A program made the translations under genes and the position numbers. From contig SXOX01000257.1 of assembly GCA_005776585.1 (NCBI GenBank), positions 1 through 64,000 on the forward strand: 64,000 nt of DNA, written 5' to 3'. The notes beneath the pieces were generated by a model, which was not told the origin of the DNA, searched no databases, and saw only the letters and a program-made list of their open reading frames with translations. Positions 35,901-44,553 of this stretch are shown in pieces (within the stretch, counting starts at the first letter, position 1; each line of letters opens with the position of its first letter). This DNA comes from Pseudomonadota bacterium (GTDB lineage: Bacteria; Myxococcota_A; UBA9042; GCA-2863065).

Positions 35901-37088
35901 CGCATAGCGGTAGGCGTCGGTGAGCGTCCGGGTCTCCCCGTCGCGGCTGAGCGTGACGGCCACGACGGCGTTCGCGACACCGGGCGGAGCGAGCGCCAGC
36001 ACCAGCCCTTGGGCGACCTGGACGCTGGCCACACTGGCCTCGTGGTCACCGAAACGCACCGCCACGGGCCGGCCCGCGACGAGCCCCGACGCCGCGATGA
36101 GCACCTCATTGCCGCCGCTCGCCGGCCCCGCGGGTGGCCAGACGCCGAGGATGTCGAGCGCCGTGCGCGGCGCGGCGTAGGCGAACGCGTTGGGGAGCTC
36201 GACGCCCCCGTAGCGGGTCGAGACACGGAGCGCGTGGCGTCCGACCGTGCCCGGTGGCACGCGTACGACCAGCCGGGAGCCGTCCACGGTGCTGGCGAGG
36301 AGCGGCGCGGGCGCGGTGCCGATGGCCACGCTCGCCTCGTCGAACAGCGCCGAACCGGTGAGCGCCAGCGTTCCGCCGCCCTCGGGTGGGCTGACGAGCG
36401 GCATGAGTCCGGTGACCTCCGGCGGGGCCACATAGCGAAACGCGTCCCGTCTACGGGTGGCACGGCCCTCGCGCCCGACCACGATGACGTCCGTCGGACC
36501 CGCGACCCCGGCGGGCGCAATCGCGTAGAGCGTGTGGTCATCGACGACGATCGGCATCAGCGCCTCGCGTCCGCCCACGAGCACCACCTCGACGCCGAGG
36601 AAGCCGATGCCGCGCAGCTCGATGGGGTAGCCTCCACTGGCGGGCCCTTCGGCCGGCACGACCGCCAGGATCTCCGACGGCGACTCATAGACGAAGGCGC
36701 CGTCGAGCCGTGTCAGCGCGCCGTTCGGGTTGGTCACCGTGACCGCGACGCGCGCGGCGGGATGCGGCGGCGTCGTGGCGTAGATGAGCCCCGTGCTGGC
36801 GACGACCGTGTCGACGGCGACGGCGCCGCCGAAGCGCGCGATGGCGCCCTTCTCGAAGCCGTTGCCGTGAATCTCGACGAGCTCGAGCCCGCGCGGCGCG
36901 CCCCGGTCGGGGGTGAGCCCATCGATGACGAAGCCGCGCTGCGCTGCTGTGTCGCCGCCCGCGTCGTCGCTGGCCTGAGGGATGGGGATTCCGGCCAGCT
37001 TGGCGAGGTCCTCGAGGGAGCACGCCGAGACCAGGAGGACGAGCACCAGGGCAGCGCGGTAGCGCGGCCGCACGAGCGAGGGAGCCAC
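32901..37088 (-). CDS. Giant IPT/TIG-repeat lipoprotein with carboxypeptidase-regulatory and propeller-like regions
   Basis: 1395 residues from GTG 37088. That start is supported by TTGCCA-17-TACGCT ending 7 bases upstream; the frame is open further up, but without a signal peptide. The signal ends in lipobox VSAC. About seven or eight IPT/TIG beta-sandwich repeats fill roughly residues 40-570, with motifs like GPASGGxxLxIxGxGF and RFGxxxA. Next come a carboxypeptidase-regulatory-like domain (DPIPGAVVVLGSS, YTDDRGQVTLSG) and a Cys-rich segment (CQQDSDCAAG, CVTNADCPEMFVC). Then come beta domains and a propeller-like stretch with repeated DAVALGPSSVFATSESGTVLHWDGK units. It is probably a surface or adhesion protein. 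Confidence 0.87.
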   Translation of the reverse strand: MAPSLVRPRYRAALVLVLLVSACSLEDLAKLAGIPIPQASDDAGGDTAAQRGFVIDGLTPDRGAPRGLELVEIHGNGFEKGAIARFGGAVAVDTVVASTGLIYATTPPHPAARVAVTVTNPNGALTRLDGAFVYESPSEILAVVPAEGPASGGYPIELRGIGFLGVEVVLVGGREALMPIVVDDHTLYAIAPAGVAGPTDVIVVGREGRATRRRDAFRYVAPPEVTGLMPLVSPPEGGGTLALTGSALFDEASVAIGTAPAPLLASTVDGSRLVVRVPPGTVGRHALRVSTRYGGVELPNAFAYAAPRTALDILGVWPPAGPASGGNEVLIAASGLVAGRPVAVRFGDHEASVASVQVAQGLVLALAPPGVANAVVAVTLSRDGETRTLTDAYRYAPVLRADTVEPSSGPATGGTPLVVRGAGFSRLGAAGEVRLGALPLANVTVVSDTELRATTPTGSPGRATLRLTTSAGTSSVLPDAFDYRAGQVRVHAITPDHGGIAGNTLVRVYGTDLPADVAVRFGDLPATQVEWLSPTLLHVRTARAPGPMPTDVTFTFPDGSPTQILWRAFSYLDPTARYPGTSGEPLEGSLNVTVLDDDTDDPIPGAVVVLGSSDPPQYKGYTDDRGQVTLSGPALVGRVDVSTTKAGYTASSVIDFDAEHVTLTLIGPSQPSDGPPKPQLPPGRIEGRVEGIGKYLRIPYGRCDELADPLPPPGFCAHCQQDSDCAAGAAAGASACVSVEDQDPFCTATCVTNADCPEMFVCANAGKNATHCVPRAGMAEVRCHVTTTSLFSSDPVADENARIDLAFNEPNTFTLSDVRLGESAVYCIGGAARMRGGLPDFLPLVLGVARHVTVQPGPQTNPEAPPEATVNPPTQVTVTLDIPLLRSIRLSLEEPPLAPGGPDHVEVKAWIDLGSDGYVPLLTRRVAPTLRELTYRGMPKALSGVLYDAQYRFYAGALSSSDDTLPSSEVLRSKLGALDDGTYLVRTPTGFEARASGYPGNLLDAVALGPSSVFATSESGTVLHWDGKVFATQPVPTGPALRAVAPDLRGGLIAVGDKGRVLRFDGIGWTAEPTGLHQDLRDVVALGPESAVAVGAYVIATFGSGTWTLEPLGPPKDLRALSRAGAVLVAAGAGGVVLERPVAGGAWVPRLGDWHETLHGAWATSDGVAVLVGERGRILLRDGAGTYTMVSSPTTQALHAVVGRSAQDVWAVGDAATVVHFDGTHWTLESIGVEEAANVSLRAIVGLPPTLDGLVAVGAHAVHLGPFVTPPTFVSPKPYGLWDQRTLQWTAQGGDPATFHAWRLYAGSTGLFWSIMAPGWLDRIHLPDFRTLEGIPTPPEGPKMLLGYRVAHPKFSIDSHDARDMRLSAWRGWSIVRVEFDGATPDPKDATVPGQ

Positions 37089-37095
37089 GGCGAGG

Positions 37096-37124
37096 AGCGT
37101 ACCCAGCGCAGGCCAGGCTGGCAA
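37096..37124 (-). promoter_or_regulatory. Candidate leaderless promoter of the IPT lipoprotein operon
   Basis: Minus strand TTGCCA (37119-37124), 17-bp spacer, TACGCT (37096-37101), 7 bases before GTG 37088. There is no ribosome site, and the motif fixes the start codon. Confidence 0.5.
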
Positions 37125-37161
37125 CCGAATGCGCGGCACGATGCGGGTCAGCCGCACCCGG

Positions 37162-39417
37162 TCAGGCCTGCTCGCGGTCCTTGATGAGCTCGAGCGTCGG
37201 CACCTCGGCGGGCTGGCTCCGGTAGTAGTGGTAGCCCTTGGTGTAGTACTTCTTGCGGTAGTAGCCGAAATGCGACGAGCGGATATCGTTGAGCACCATA
37301 CCGAGCATGGGCGCACCAACCGACTTGAGCGAGGCCATCGCGTGACGCAGCGCCTCAGACGTCGTGCGCTCGCACTTGGCGACGAGCACCACGCCGTCGA
37401 CGCGGCTGGTCATGATCGCCGCGTCGGCCACGGCGTTGACTGGCGGCGTGTCGAACAGCACGACGTCGTAGCGCTCGTGGAGCTCGCGGATGATCTGGTC
37501 GAGCCGGGCCGAGTTGAGCAGCTCCGCCGGATTGGGCGGCGTGGGGCCACAGACGATCGTGTCGAGGCCCGGGACCTCGCTGGGTTGAATGACATCGTCG
37601 ATGGTCGCACGGGGATCCGAGAGGTAGGTGCTCAGCCCGCGATCGGTCTCGACGCTGAACGTCTCCGCCAGCCGCGGACGACGCATGTCCGCCTCGACGA
37701 TGACGACCCGCTGGCCCGCGTGCGCGAGCGTGGTGCAGATCTGCGAGGCCACGGTCGTCTTGCCGTCCTGCGGCAAGGGCGAGGTGACCATGAGCGTGCG
37801 CAGCCGCCGCTCCGCCGAGAGGAACATGAGGTTGGTGCGCAGCGTGCGCCCCATCTCGGCGGCTTCCGAGTGCGGGAAGTAGTGGATGTAGAGGTCGCGG
37901 CTCTTCTTCTTCTCACCACCGAGCTGCTGAGCGGCCGCGGTCGTGGAGATGGCGGGGATGAGCCCCAGCACCGAGAGGCCCGAGACGCGCTCGGCGTGCT
38001 CCTTGTCTCGGATGGAGGTGTCGGCCGTCTCCATGAGGAGCGCGAGGCCGATGCCGAGCAGGACACCGAGGAACGAGGCGAGCACGATGGTCAGCGGCCG
38101 ATTGGGTCGCACGGGCGCCTTGGGCACCAGCGCGTCGTTGAGCACGCGGATGTTGTTGGTGGCCAGCTCGCGCGTCAGCGTGGTCTCCTCATGCCGCTTG
38201 CGGACGCGCTCGTAGAGCTCGTTGGCCGAGTCGTACTGCTTCTTGAGCTTGTCGTACTGACTCGAAATGGCCGCGATCTGCTCCTCCTTGCGCTCGGCAT
38301 CGACGACCAGCACCTGAAAGCGGTCTTCCTCCGCCTTGGCCTTCTCGAAGCCCGATTCGATGCTCTTGAGCACCGCCGAGACCTCGGAGTTGAGCGCGCC
38401 CGAGATGTGGCCGAGCTGCTTCTTGGCGGAGATGAGCTTGGGGTGCTTGGGTCCGTACTCCTCCTCCAGAGACGACACGGCGGTCTGCTGGCGGACGTAG
38501 GTGAGCTTGAGCTCCGAGATGACGTGGTTCTGCAGGACCTGGGTTGCCGCGACCCCGAGCCCGCCCTTCTTCTTGAGCTTGTGGATCTGCTCGAGCTCGG
38601 CCTCGAGGATGTTCTTGCGGGCGATCGCGTCGCGCAGCTTGCGGTTGTAGGTGTTGAGCGTGGTCTCGACCTCCTTCTTCCGCGTGGGAACCGTGCCGAC
38701 GTTGACCTGCTTCTCGAAGTCCTCGATGGCCTTCTCGGCCGCGAGCTTCTCCTCGCGCCGCTTGCCCTCGACCTCCTTCAGATCGTCTCCGGCGCTCTGC
38801 ACGACCTTCTTCTTGAGGTCCAGGTTCTGGTCACGGTAGACCTCGGCAACCGTGGTCGCGATTTTGGCGGCGATCTTGGGATCGGGGGCCTCGAAGCTCA
38901 CCTCGACGATCATCGAGTCCGGCGTATCCTTGGCCTGGATGCGGCTGGCGAGATAGGAGGCGCGCTTGAGGCGGAGCTCAGCTGCGGGGAGCTGCGCGTC
39001 CAGCGGCGAGGCCTTGCCGAAGATGACCTCGGCGTCCCACAGATCGAGCCGGTCGAGCACCTCGGCCGCGACGCCATAGCTGCGGATGATGTCGAGCTGC
39101 GTGACCATGTACTCGCGGTAGCGCCACGGCGAGCCGTCCATGATCTCGGCGACCTCCTGGATACCCGCCATGACGCGCGGCGGCTGCATGCCGACGACGA
39201 GCTTGGACGTGGCCCGGTAGTAGGGCACCTGGTACTTGAGCAGCACGAACGCGGCGCTCACGGTCACGCCGATGCCGATGATCACGAGCCACCATCGCTT
39301 GAGGATGATGGCGCCGAAGCCGCGCATGCGGTTCGAGAGGGTCTTGTCGTGCTCGGCGTTCGTGGGCGCGTTACTCAAGGCAGCTCCAGTGCGCCCGTGG
39401 GGCGCGGCGGCGGTCAT
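37162..39417 (-). CDS. Wzc-type polysaccharide co-polymerase / bacterial tyrosine kinase (BY-kinase)
   Basis: 751 residues from ATG 39417; an in-frame TTG at 39378 with GGAG five bases upstream is an alternative. It has an N-terminal Wzz domain: first helix about 38-60 (WWLVIIGIGVTVSAAFVLL) and a long periplasmic coiled coil to about 430. The PNRPLTIVLASFLGVLLGIGLAL second helix follows. The cytoplasmic kinase has Walker A LPQDGKTTVA, Walker A' VVIVEADMRRP, and Walker B DVVLFDTPP. The C-terminus has the expected Tyr cluster (GYYRKKYYTKGYHYY), the autophosphorylation site. It would control chain length and export of a capsular or exo-polysaccharide. No wza, wzx or glycosyltransferases are adjacent, so the target locus lies elsewhere. 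Confidence 0.93.
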   Translation of the reverse strand: MTAAAPHGRTGAALSNAPTNAEHDKTLSNRMRGFGAIILKRWWLVIIGIGVTVSAAFVLLKYQVPYYRATSKLVVGMQPPRVMAGIQEVAEIMDGSPWRYREYMVTQLDIIRSYGVAAEVLDRLDLWDAEVIFGKASPLDAQLPAAELRLKRASYLASRIQAKDTPDSMIVEVSFEAPDPKIAAKIATTVAEVYRDQNLDLKKKVVQSAGDDLKEVEGKRREEKLAAEKAIEDFEKQVNVGTVPTRKKEVETTLNTYNRKLRDAIARKNILEAELEQIHKLKKKGGLGVAATQVLQNHVISELKLTYVRQQTAVSSLEEEYGPKHPKLISAKKQLGHISGALNSEVSAVLKSIESGFEKAKAEEDRFQVLVVDAERKEEQIAAISSQYDKLKKQYDSANELYERVRKRHEETTLTRELATNNIRVLNDALVPKAPVRPNRPLTIVLASFLGVLLGIGLALLMETADTSIRDKEHAERVSGLSVLGLIPAISTTAAAQQLGGEKKKSRDLYIHYFPHSEAAEMGRTLRTNLMFLSAERRLRTLMVTSPLPQDGKTTVASQICTTLAHAGQRVVIVEADMRRPRLAETFSVETDRGLSTYLSDPRATIDDVIQPSEVPGLDTIVCGPTPPNPAELLNSARLDQIIRELHERYDVVLFDTPPVNAVADAAIMTSRVDGVVLVAKCERTTSEALRHAMASLKSVGAPMLGMVLNDIRSSHFGYYRKKYYTKGYHYYRSQPAEVPTLELIKDREQA

Positions 39418-39475
39418 ACCGTAGGTTGCCGCTCTGGGCCAGCTTGATCGACGGAATGTGAAGTCGCCACAAGGC

Positions 39476-40510
39476 TCACTTGGGCTCGACCGGGTCGACG
39501 TAGGGAGGCGGCATCACGTCGGGATGCGTCCAGGCGTCGACGCAGCAGCGAAAGCCGCCAGAGTAGTAGCCGAGGAACGGGCTGGCAGTGACGTTGTAAT
39601 TGAACGGTCCCGACGCGGTGCCGGCGCCGTAGGAGCCGCCTCGCTGGACCATGGCCGGCACGCCTTTGGCCATCGCATAGGTCGGTGAGACGCCGACCCA
39701 GGCGTGTCCACCGACCGAGGTCGTCGTGTCGTCGCTACCGAGGAATTCGGGTAGCGCGGCCACGACGCCTGCCGCTCCCGCCTTGAGCTGCTCCTCCGCG
39801 GTAAACGCCGGCCCGCCGGAGATGACCCAGTCTGCGGTGAGCTCCTGGACGTTGCCAAAGAGGTTGACGACGCCCCAGCGCGAGGCGCACGTCTTCTCGA
39901 ACGCCGAGGTGAGCACCGTCTCGGCCTCCTTGATGGCCGTCGGGCAGCTGCCCACGGTGTCCGGCGTACCCATCGCCGCGACCTGCCACTCCGCGTTGGT
40001 ACACAGCCGCTTGCCCGACTCGACGCACGCCGCCGCGGCCTGGAACCAGGTGACCCAGCCAGCCGGCAGCACGCCCGGGAGCGAGCAAGCGAAGAGCGCG
40101 TGGTCGGGGTTGGAGTACTGGCCATTGGCTGGCCACGTGGCGGGGAAGTCCGGCCCGCCCTTGGCGCTGCCGAACGACTGGCCCTTGCCGTCGCACAGCA
40201 CGGAGTCCCAGACGCTGGCCTCGTACCGGTCGATGCAGAAATCGGCGAGGCGCACCGTGCCTGAGGGACAGCCGCTGCCCTCGAAGCGCTGCACCTTGGG
40301 CAGGGCGGGGGTGAGCGCGGGGCCCGCATCGGGCGCGACATCCGCTCCAGGCCCGGCCGTACCCGTGTCCGCGCTGGCGCTCTGCGCGTCGGCCTCCGAG
40401 GGCCCCAGCGCACAGGAGACGTCTCCGTACAGCACTCCGGCCTGCGGCTCCGTCGAGGCGCAGCCCAAGCCAATCGCCACCGCCACGCCAACGCTCGTCC
40501 TTCGCATCAT
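39476..40510 (-). CDS. SUMF1/formylglycine-generating-enzyme-like lipoprotein
   Basis: 344 residues from ATG 40510, preceded by GGGGAGGG; a second ATG directly follows. Upstream frame continues through an inverted-repeat element and is not used. The lipoprotein signal ends GLGC. The SUMF1-like domain (about 100-330) shows CPSGTVRLADFCIDRYEAS, PAGWVTWFQAAAACVESGKRLCTNAEWQVAAMG, VNLFGNVQELTADWV, MVQRGGSYGAG and GGFRCCVD. These are family hallmarks, but many secreted members are non-catalytic. True sulfatase activation needs a specific Cys pair I cannot confirm here. Extra Cys pairs suggest a disulfide-rich extracytoplasmic form. Confidence 0.87.
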   Translation of the reverse strand: MMRRTSVGVAVAIGLGCASTEPQAGVLYGDVSCALGPSEADAQSASADTGTAGPGADVAPDAGPALTPALPKVQRFEGSGCPSGTVRLADFCIDRYEASVWDSVLCDGKGQSFGSAKGGPDFPATWPANGQYSNPDHALFACSLPGVLPAGWVTWFQAAAACVESGKRLCTNAEWQVAAMGTPDTVGSCPTAIKEAETVLTSAFEKTCASRWGVVNLFGNVQELTADWVISGGPAFTAEEQLKAGAAGVVAALPEFLGSDDTTTSVGGHAWVGVSPTYAMAKGVPAMVQRGGSYGAGTASGPFNYNVTASPFLGYYSGGFRCCVDAWTHPDVMPPPYVDPVEPK

Positions 40511-40547
40511 CACACCCTCCCCTCGCCCACTCACGAGCCTCACGGCA

Positions 40548-40729
40548 AGGAGCGTGTTGCGTATTGCCGGCGCGAAGCCGTTGGAGCGGATCACGCGGCG
40601 ATTCTCGCGAGGCGCGAAGCGCCGGTCAAACGGTGAAGGGCGGGCTGGATGCCCGTCCGAACCGCTTGGCGCGGGAAGCGCACGTGAGCAGCCCAACGGC
40701 GAGTGACGGTCAATCCGCAACACGCTCCT
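40548..40729. mobile_element. MITE-like inverted-repeat element (candidate)
   Basis: The ends AGGAGCGTGTTGCG (40548-40561) and CGCAACACGCTCCT (40716-40729) are perfect 14-bp inverted repeats. Similarity continues inward: of the 30 bases from TGTTGCG to GCCGTTGG, about 21 match the reverse complement of the right arm. It then continues with TCACG-type matches. No transposase fits inside 182 bp. The structure resembles a miniature inverted-repeat element or a long hairpin. A target duplication is not evident. Confidence 0.4.
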
Positions 40730-40780
40730 AGCACGATTCGTTGCCGAAGGCCGTGAATTCGGTCATCAAAGTTCCGCAGC

Positions 40781-40809
40781 GTGACAAGCCTCCGCTCGCG
40801 AGCTAGCGT
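40781..40809 (+). promoter_or_regulatory. Candidate promoter of corA
   Basis: GTGACA (40781-40786), exact 17-bp spacer, TAGCGT (40804-40809). An in-frame GTG start at 40781 is excluded because it is the -35. Confidence 0.5.
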
Positions 40810-40828
40810 GCTCACCTCTCAAGCGCGG

Positions 40829-41983
<1,155 letters not shown>

Positions 41984-41989
41984 GCGGGC

Positions 41990-42814
41990 CTACGGCGTGG
42001 GGTTGGACTTCGGGAGCAGCGACGGCTTGGCGTCGCCCCAGCGGAAGCCAAGCGCGAAGCCGAACTGCACGCCATGGGCGCCGTCGTCGTCGTCGCCGCG
42101 CGTCGTGATGCCAAACGAGCGGTAGCCGGCGTAAGCGACCTCGGCGGTCGTGAAGGCCCACGGGGTCCAGTCGATCGAGAGGCCGCCACCGGTCTGCCAC
42201 CAGACGGTCGTCGGGACCCCGGCGTTGCCGCTGACCTGGACGCGCACGGGGAAATAGAGCCCGACCATGTGATGCGCGCGCACGCCCAGGTCGAGCCCGA
42301 GATAGCCTGAGCCCGTGACGCTGGACTTGCTCGGCTGCGCGTTGTGGATCGCGCCGCCCCAGCCGACGCCGACGCCCGCGGAGAGGCCGAGCGAGACGAT
42401 GCGGTGGTCGACCAGCTGATAGCGCACGCCGACGGACGGCATGGTGAAAGACCCGCCACGGTCGATCGTCTCCTGCACGGTCTTGCCGCTCGAGTCCGTC
42501 ACGTTGTTGCCGTTCTCGTCCTTCTTGGTGCGCGTCAGGTCTTCTCCTTCGCGGTTGTGAAGTCCGAGCGCCACGCCCGTCTCGATCTCCACGCGATGGC
42601 CGACGCCGACGCGGGTCCCCGGCTCGAGCAGGAGCACGCCGGTGCCGCCGGCGCCGCCCAGATGGACACGCGCTTCGCCCGAGCCCCGCGAGTAGGCCTC
42701 CGGCATGCCCCCGATGCCGAGACGCGCAGGCGGCGCGTAGCTCGGATTGCAGGCCACGGTCGTGACAAGTACGAAACATGACATGACAAAGAAATAGATC
42801 GTTCGAGTGTTCAT
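41990..42814 (-). CDS. Beta-barrel-like outer-membrane lipoprotein
   Basis: 274 residues from ATG 42814, chosen for the AGGAGG five bases upstream. The signal ends with lipobox TVAC (residue 22). The mature protein is rich in amphipathic strands with aromatic ends (GVLLLEPGTRVGVGHRVEIETGVALGLHN; GYLGLDLGVRAHHMVGLYFPVRVQVSG; GVQFGFALGFRWGD), consistent with a small beta-barrel or sandwich. A charged segment (KKDENGNNVTDSSGKTVQET) may be a surface loop. No family recognised. A sigma-54-type promoter motif lies just upstream, unlike any other gene here, so it may be controlled by an enhancer-binding protein. Confidence 0.75.
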   Translation of the reverse strand: MNTRTIYFFVMSCFVLVTTVACNPSYAPPARLGIGGMPEAYSRGSGEARVHLGGAGGTGVLLLEPGTRVGVGHRVEIETGVALGLHNREGEDLTRTKKDENGNNVTDSSGKTVQETIDRGGSFTMPSVGVRYQLVDHRIVSLGLSAGVGVGWGGAIHNAQPSKSSVTGSGYLGLDLGVRAHHMVGLYFPVRVQVSGNAGVPTTVWWQTGGGLSIDWTPWAFTTAEVAYAGYRSFGITTRGDDDDGAHGVQFGFALGFRWGDAKPSLLPKSNPTP

Positions 42815-42839
42815 TGTTTCCTCCTGGCCGCACCCGCAA

Positions 42840-42856
42840 TGCAGCGGCCATGCCAA
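42840..42856 (-). promoter_or_regulatory. Candidate sigma-54 promoter
   Basis: Minus strand TTGGCATGGCCGCTGCA matches TTGGCACGnnnnTTGCA at 11 of the 13 fixed positions, with GG and GC at exact spacing. The start site would be about 15 bases before ATG 42814. Confidence 0.45.
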
Positions 42857-42928
42857 GGCTACGTGGCCCGATTGGCTCCGGGCGTGGAGCAACGGCACGC
42901 CGCGTGCGAGGGGGTGGCTGGAGGAGGG

Positions 42929-44506
42929 CTACGCCGAGACGCCGAGCACCTTCTCCAGGAGCGTGCGCTCGCCCTGGAAGGCCGTACGTTGCAGGTAGAA
43001 GTGCTGTCCGCGCTCGCCGCCGAGCTCCTCGCCCCCGCCGGCGCGGCCGGGGCCGCCGTGGATGAGGTTGGGCAGCACGGTGCCCGGACCCGGCGAGTGC
43101 TCTGCGATGCGCGCGCTACCGAGATGGAGCCGACCGTGATGCGAGGCGAGGTTGAGCAGGACATCGGTCGCGGTGTCCTTGTCGTCGGTGTAGAGGCTTG
43201 ACACCAGACCGCCGCCGCCGCGCTTGACGTGCGGCAAGACCGTGTCCGCACCGCCGGCGTAGGGCAGCAGCGTCGCGACGGGACCGAAGACCTCGTGGGC
43301 GTGCACGGCGTCAGCGCCGGGATCGCGCGCGAGCAGCAGCGTGGGTGCGACGAAATAGCCCCTGCCCTCTGCCACGTCGACCAGCGCGCCGCGCTCGCCG
43401 CCGCCGGTGAGCACCTCGGCACAGCCGCGGAGCCGCTCGATGCCCGCGCGGACATCGCGCAGCTGACTCGCGGTCGCCAGCGGGCCGCACCGCACCTCCT
43501 TGAGCGCGGGATTGCCGACCTTGACGGCCGAAACCATGGCGCGCAGGTCCTCGATGACCGCCTCGAGGCGCGCCTCGGGCACGAACACGCGCCGAATCGC
43601 GGTGCACTTCTGCCCCGCCTTTTGGGTGACGTCCGTCTGGACCTCGCGCAAGAACAGCTCCCAGGTCGGCTCGCCCGGCTCCCCGTCCGGGGCGAGGATG
43701 GCCGAGTTGAGGCTGTCGGCCTCGACGTTGATGCGCACCGACTGCGCGATTGCGGCCCGCCCACCGCGCAGCTTGGCGCCCGTATCCGATGAGCCGGTGA
43801 AGGCAAGCACGTCCTGCCCCTCGAGGTGTTCGAGCAGGTCGCCGACGCCGCCGCAGATAAACTGCAGCGCGCCCGCCGGAAGCGCGCCGGACTGAACGGC
43901 GAGCTCGACGATGCGGTGCGCCATGAGCGCGGTGCTCGTGGCCGGCTTGGTCACCACGGGCATGCCGGCCAACAGTGCGACTGCCGCCTTCTCCATCATG
44001 CCCCAGGCGGGAAAGTTGAACGCGTTGACGTGCACGGCGACGCCCTCGCGCGGAACCCAGGCGTGTCCGCCGGCAAAGCGCGGGTTGCGCAGCAACGCCT
44101 CGAGCTCGCCGTCGAGCACGATCTTGCGGTCACCCAGCCGCTCGCCGAGCTGCGCATAGAACTGGAGCGTGCCCGTGGCGCCATCGAGGTCGAACTTCGC
44201 GTCTCCCCGCGTGTTTCCGCCGTTGAGGATGCCGAGCTCGATGAGCGCGTCGCGCTCGGCGTGGATGGCCTTGGCGAGGACCGCAAGCCGTCGGCCGCGC
44301 TCGGCGAAGGTGAGCTGCCGCAGCCCGGCGCCACCGACGGTGCGGGCGTAGTGGAGCACGGCGCGAAAGTCGAGGCCCTCCGTGGAGGTCTCGGCCACGA
44401 CGTCCTCCGTCGTGGGGTTGATGAGCGGCACGAAGCCGCCGGTCCCAGGAATCCAGCGATCGAGGACGAAGCTACCCAAGCGAGAGACGAAGGAGGTGGC
44501 GCTCAT
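42929..44506 (-). CDS. PaaZ/BoxD-type aldehyde dehydrogenase (CoA-linked semialdehyde)
   Basis: 525 residues. The whole sequence follows the dehydrogenase half of PaaZ: GVAVHVNAFNFPAWGMMEKAAVALLAGMPVVTKPAT, DVLAFTGSSDTGAKLR, the active-site Glu in NVEADSLNSAIL, the catalytic Cys in KAGQKCTAIRR, and a C-terminal LIHGGPGRAGGGEELGG. In PaaZ this domain oxidises 3-oxo-5,6-dehydrosuberyl-CoA semialdehyde in phenylacetate degradation. BoxD does the same for 3,4-dehydroadipyl-CoA semialdehyde in benzoate degradation. The MaoC-type hydratase domain of PaaZ is absent, which favours a BoxD-like role. No other paa or box genes are in the window, so the pathway is uncertain. Confidence 0.88.
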   Translation of the reverse strand: MSATSFVSRLGSFVLDRWIPGTGGFVPLINPTTEDVVAETSTEGLDFRAVLHYARTVGGAGLRQLTFAERGRRLAVLAKAIHAERDALIELGILNGGNTRGDAKFDLDGATGTLQFYAQLGERLGDRKIVLDGELEALLRNPRFAGGHAWVPREGVAVHVNAFNFPAWGMMEKAAVALLAGMPVVTKPATSTALMAHRIVELAVQSGALPAGALQFICGGVGDLLEHLEGQDVLAFTGSSDTGAKLRGGRAAIAQSVRINVEADSLNSAILAPDGEPGEPTWELFLREVQTDVTQKAGQKCTAIRRVFVPEARLEAVIEDLRAMVSAVKVGNPALKEVRCGPLATASQLRDVRAGIERLRGCAEVLTGGGERGALVDVAEGRGYFVAPTLLLARDPGADAVHAHEVFGPVATLLPYAGGADTVLPHVKRGGGGLVSSLYTDDKDTATDVLLNLASHHGRLHLGSARIAEHSPGPGTVLPNLIHGGPGRAGGGEELGGERGQHFYLQRTAFQGERTLLEKVLGVSA

Positions 44507-44541
44507 GCTCGCGGTGGGTAGCAGAAAGTCGCGGCGTTGCC

Positions 44542-44547
44542 TAGGAT
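44542..44547 (+). promoter_or_regulatory. Candidate leaderless -10 of ppk2
   Basis: TAGGAT ends 6 bases before ATG 44554. No ribosome site and no clear -35. Confidence 0.35.
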
Positions 44548-44553
44548 GGCACG

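Larger units (their letters stand above)
40511..40828. other. Divergent intergenic region between SUMF1-like and corA genes
   Basis: 318 bases. It is filled by a 182-bp imperfect inverted-repeat element (40548-40729) and the corA promoter (40781-40809). Nothing else is visible. Confidence 0.6.

Noticed and set aside
37162-39417. A complete capsule/exopolysaccharide locus around the BY-kinase
   Set aside because: No Wza, Wzx, Wzy or cytoplasmic glycosyltransferase genes lie next to it; GtrA and GT39-like genes are about 17-23 kb away in unrelated contexts.
40781-40828. GTG 40781 as start of corA
   Set aside because: It is the first base of a GTGACA -35 with a -10 at 17 bp; transcription would start downstream of it.
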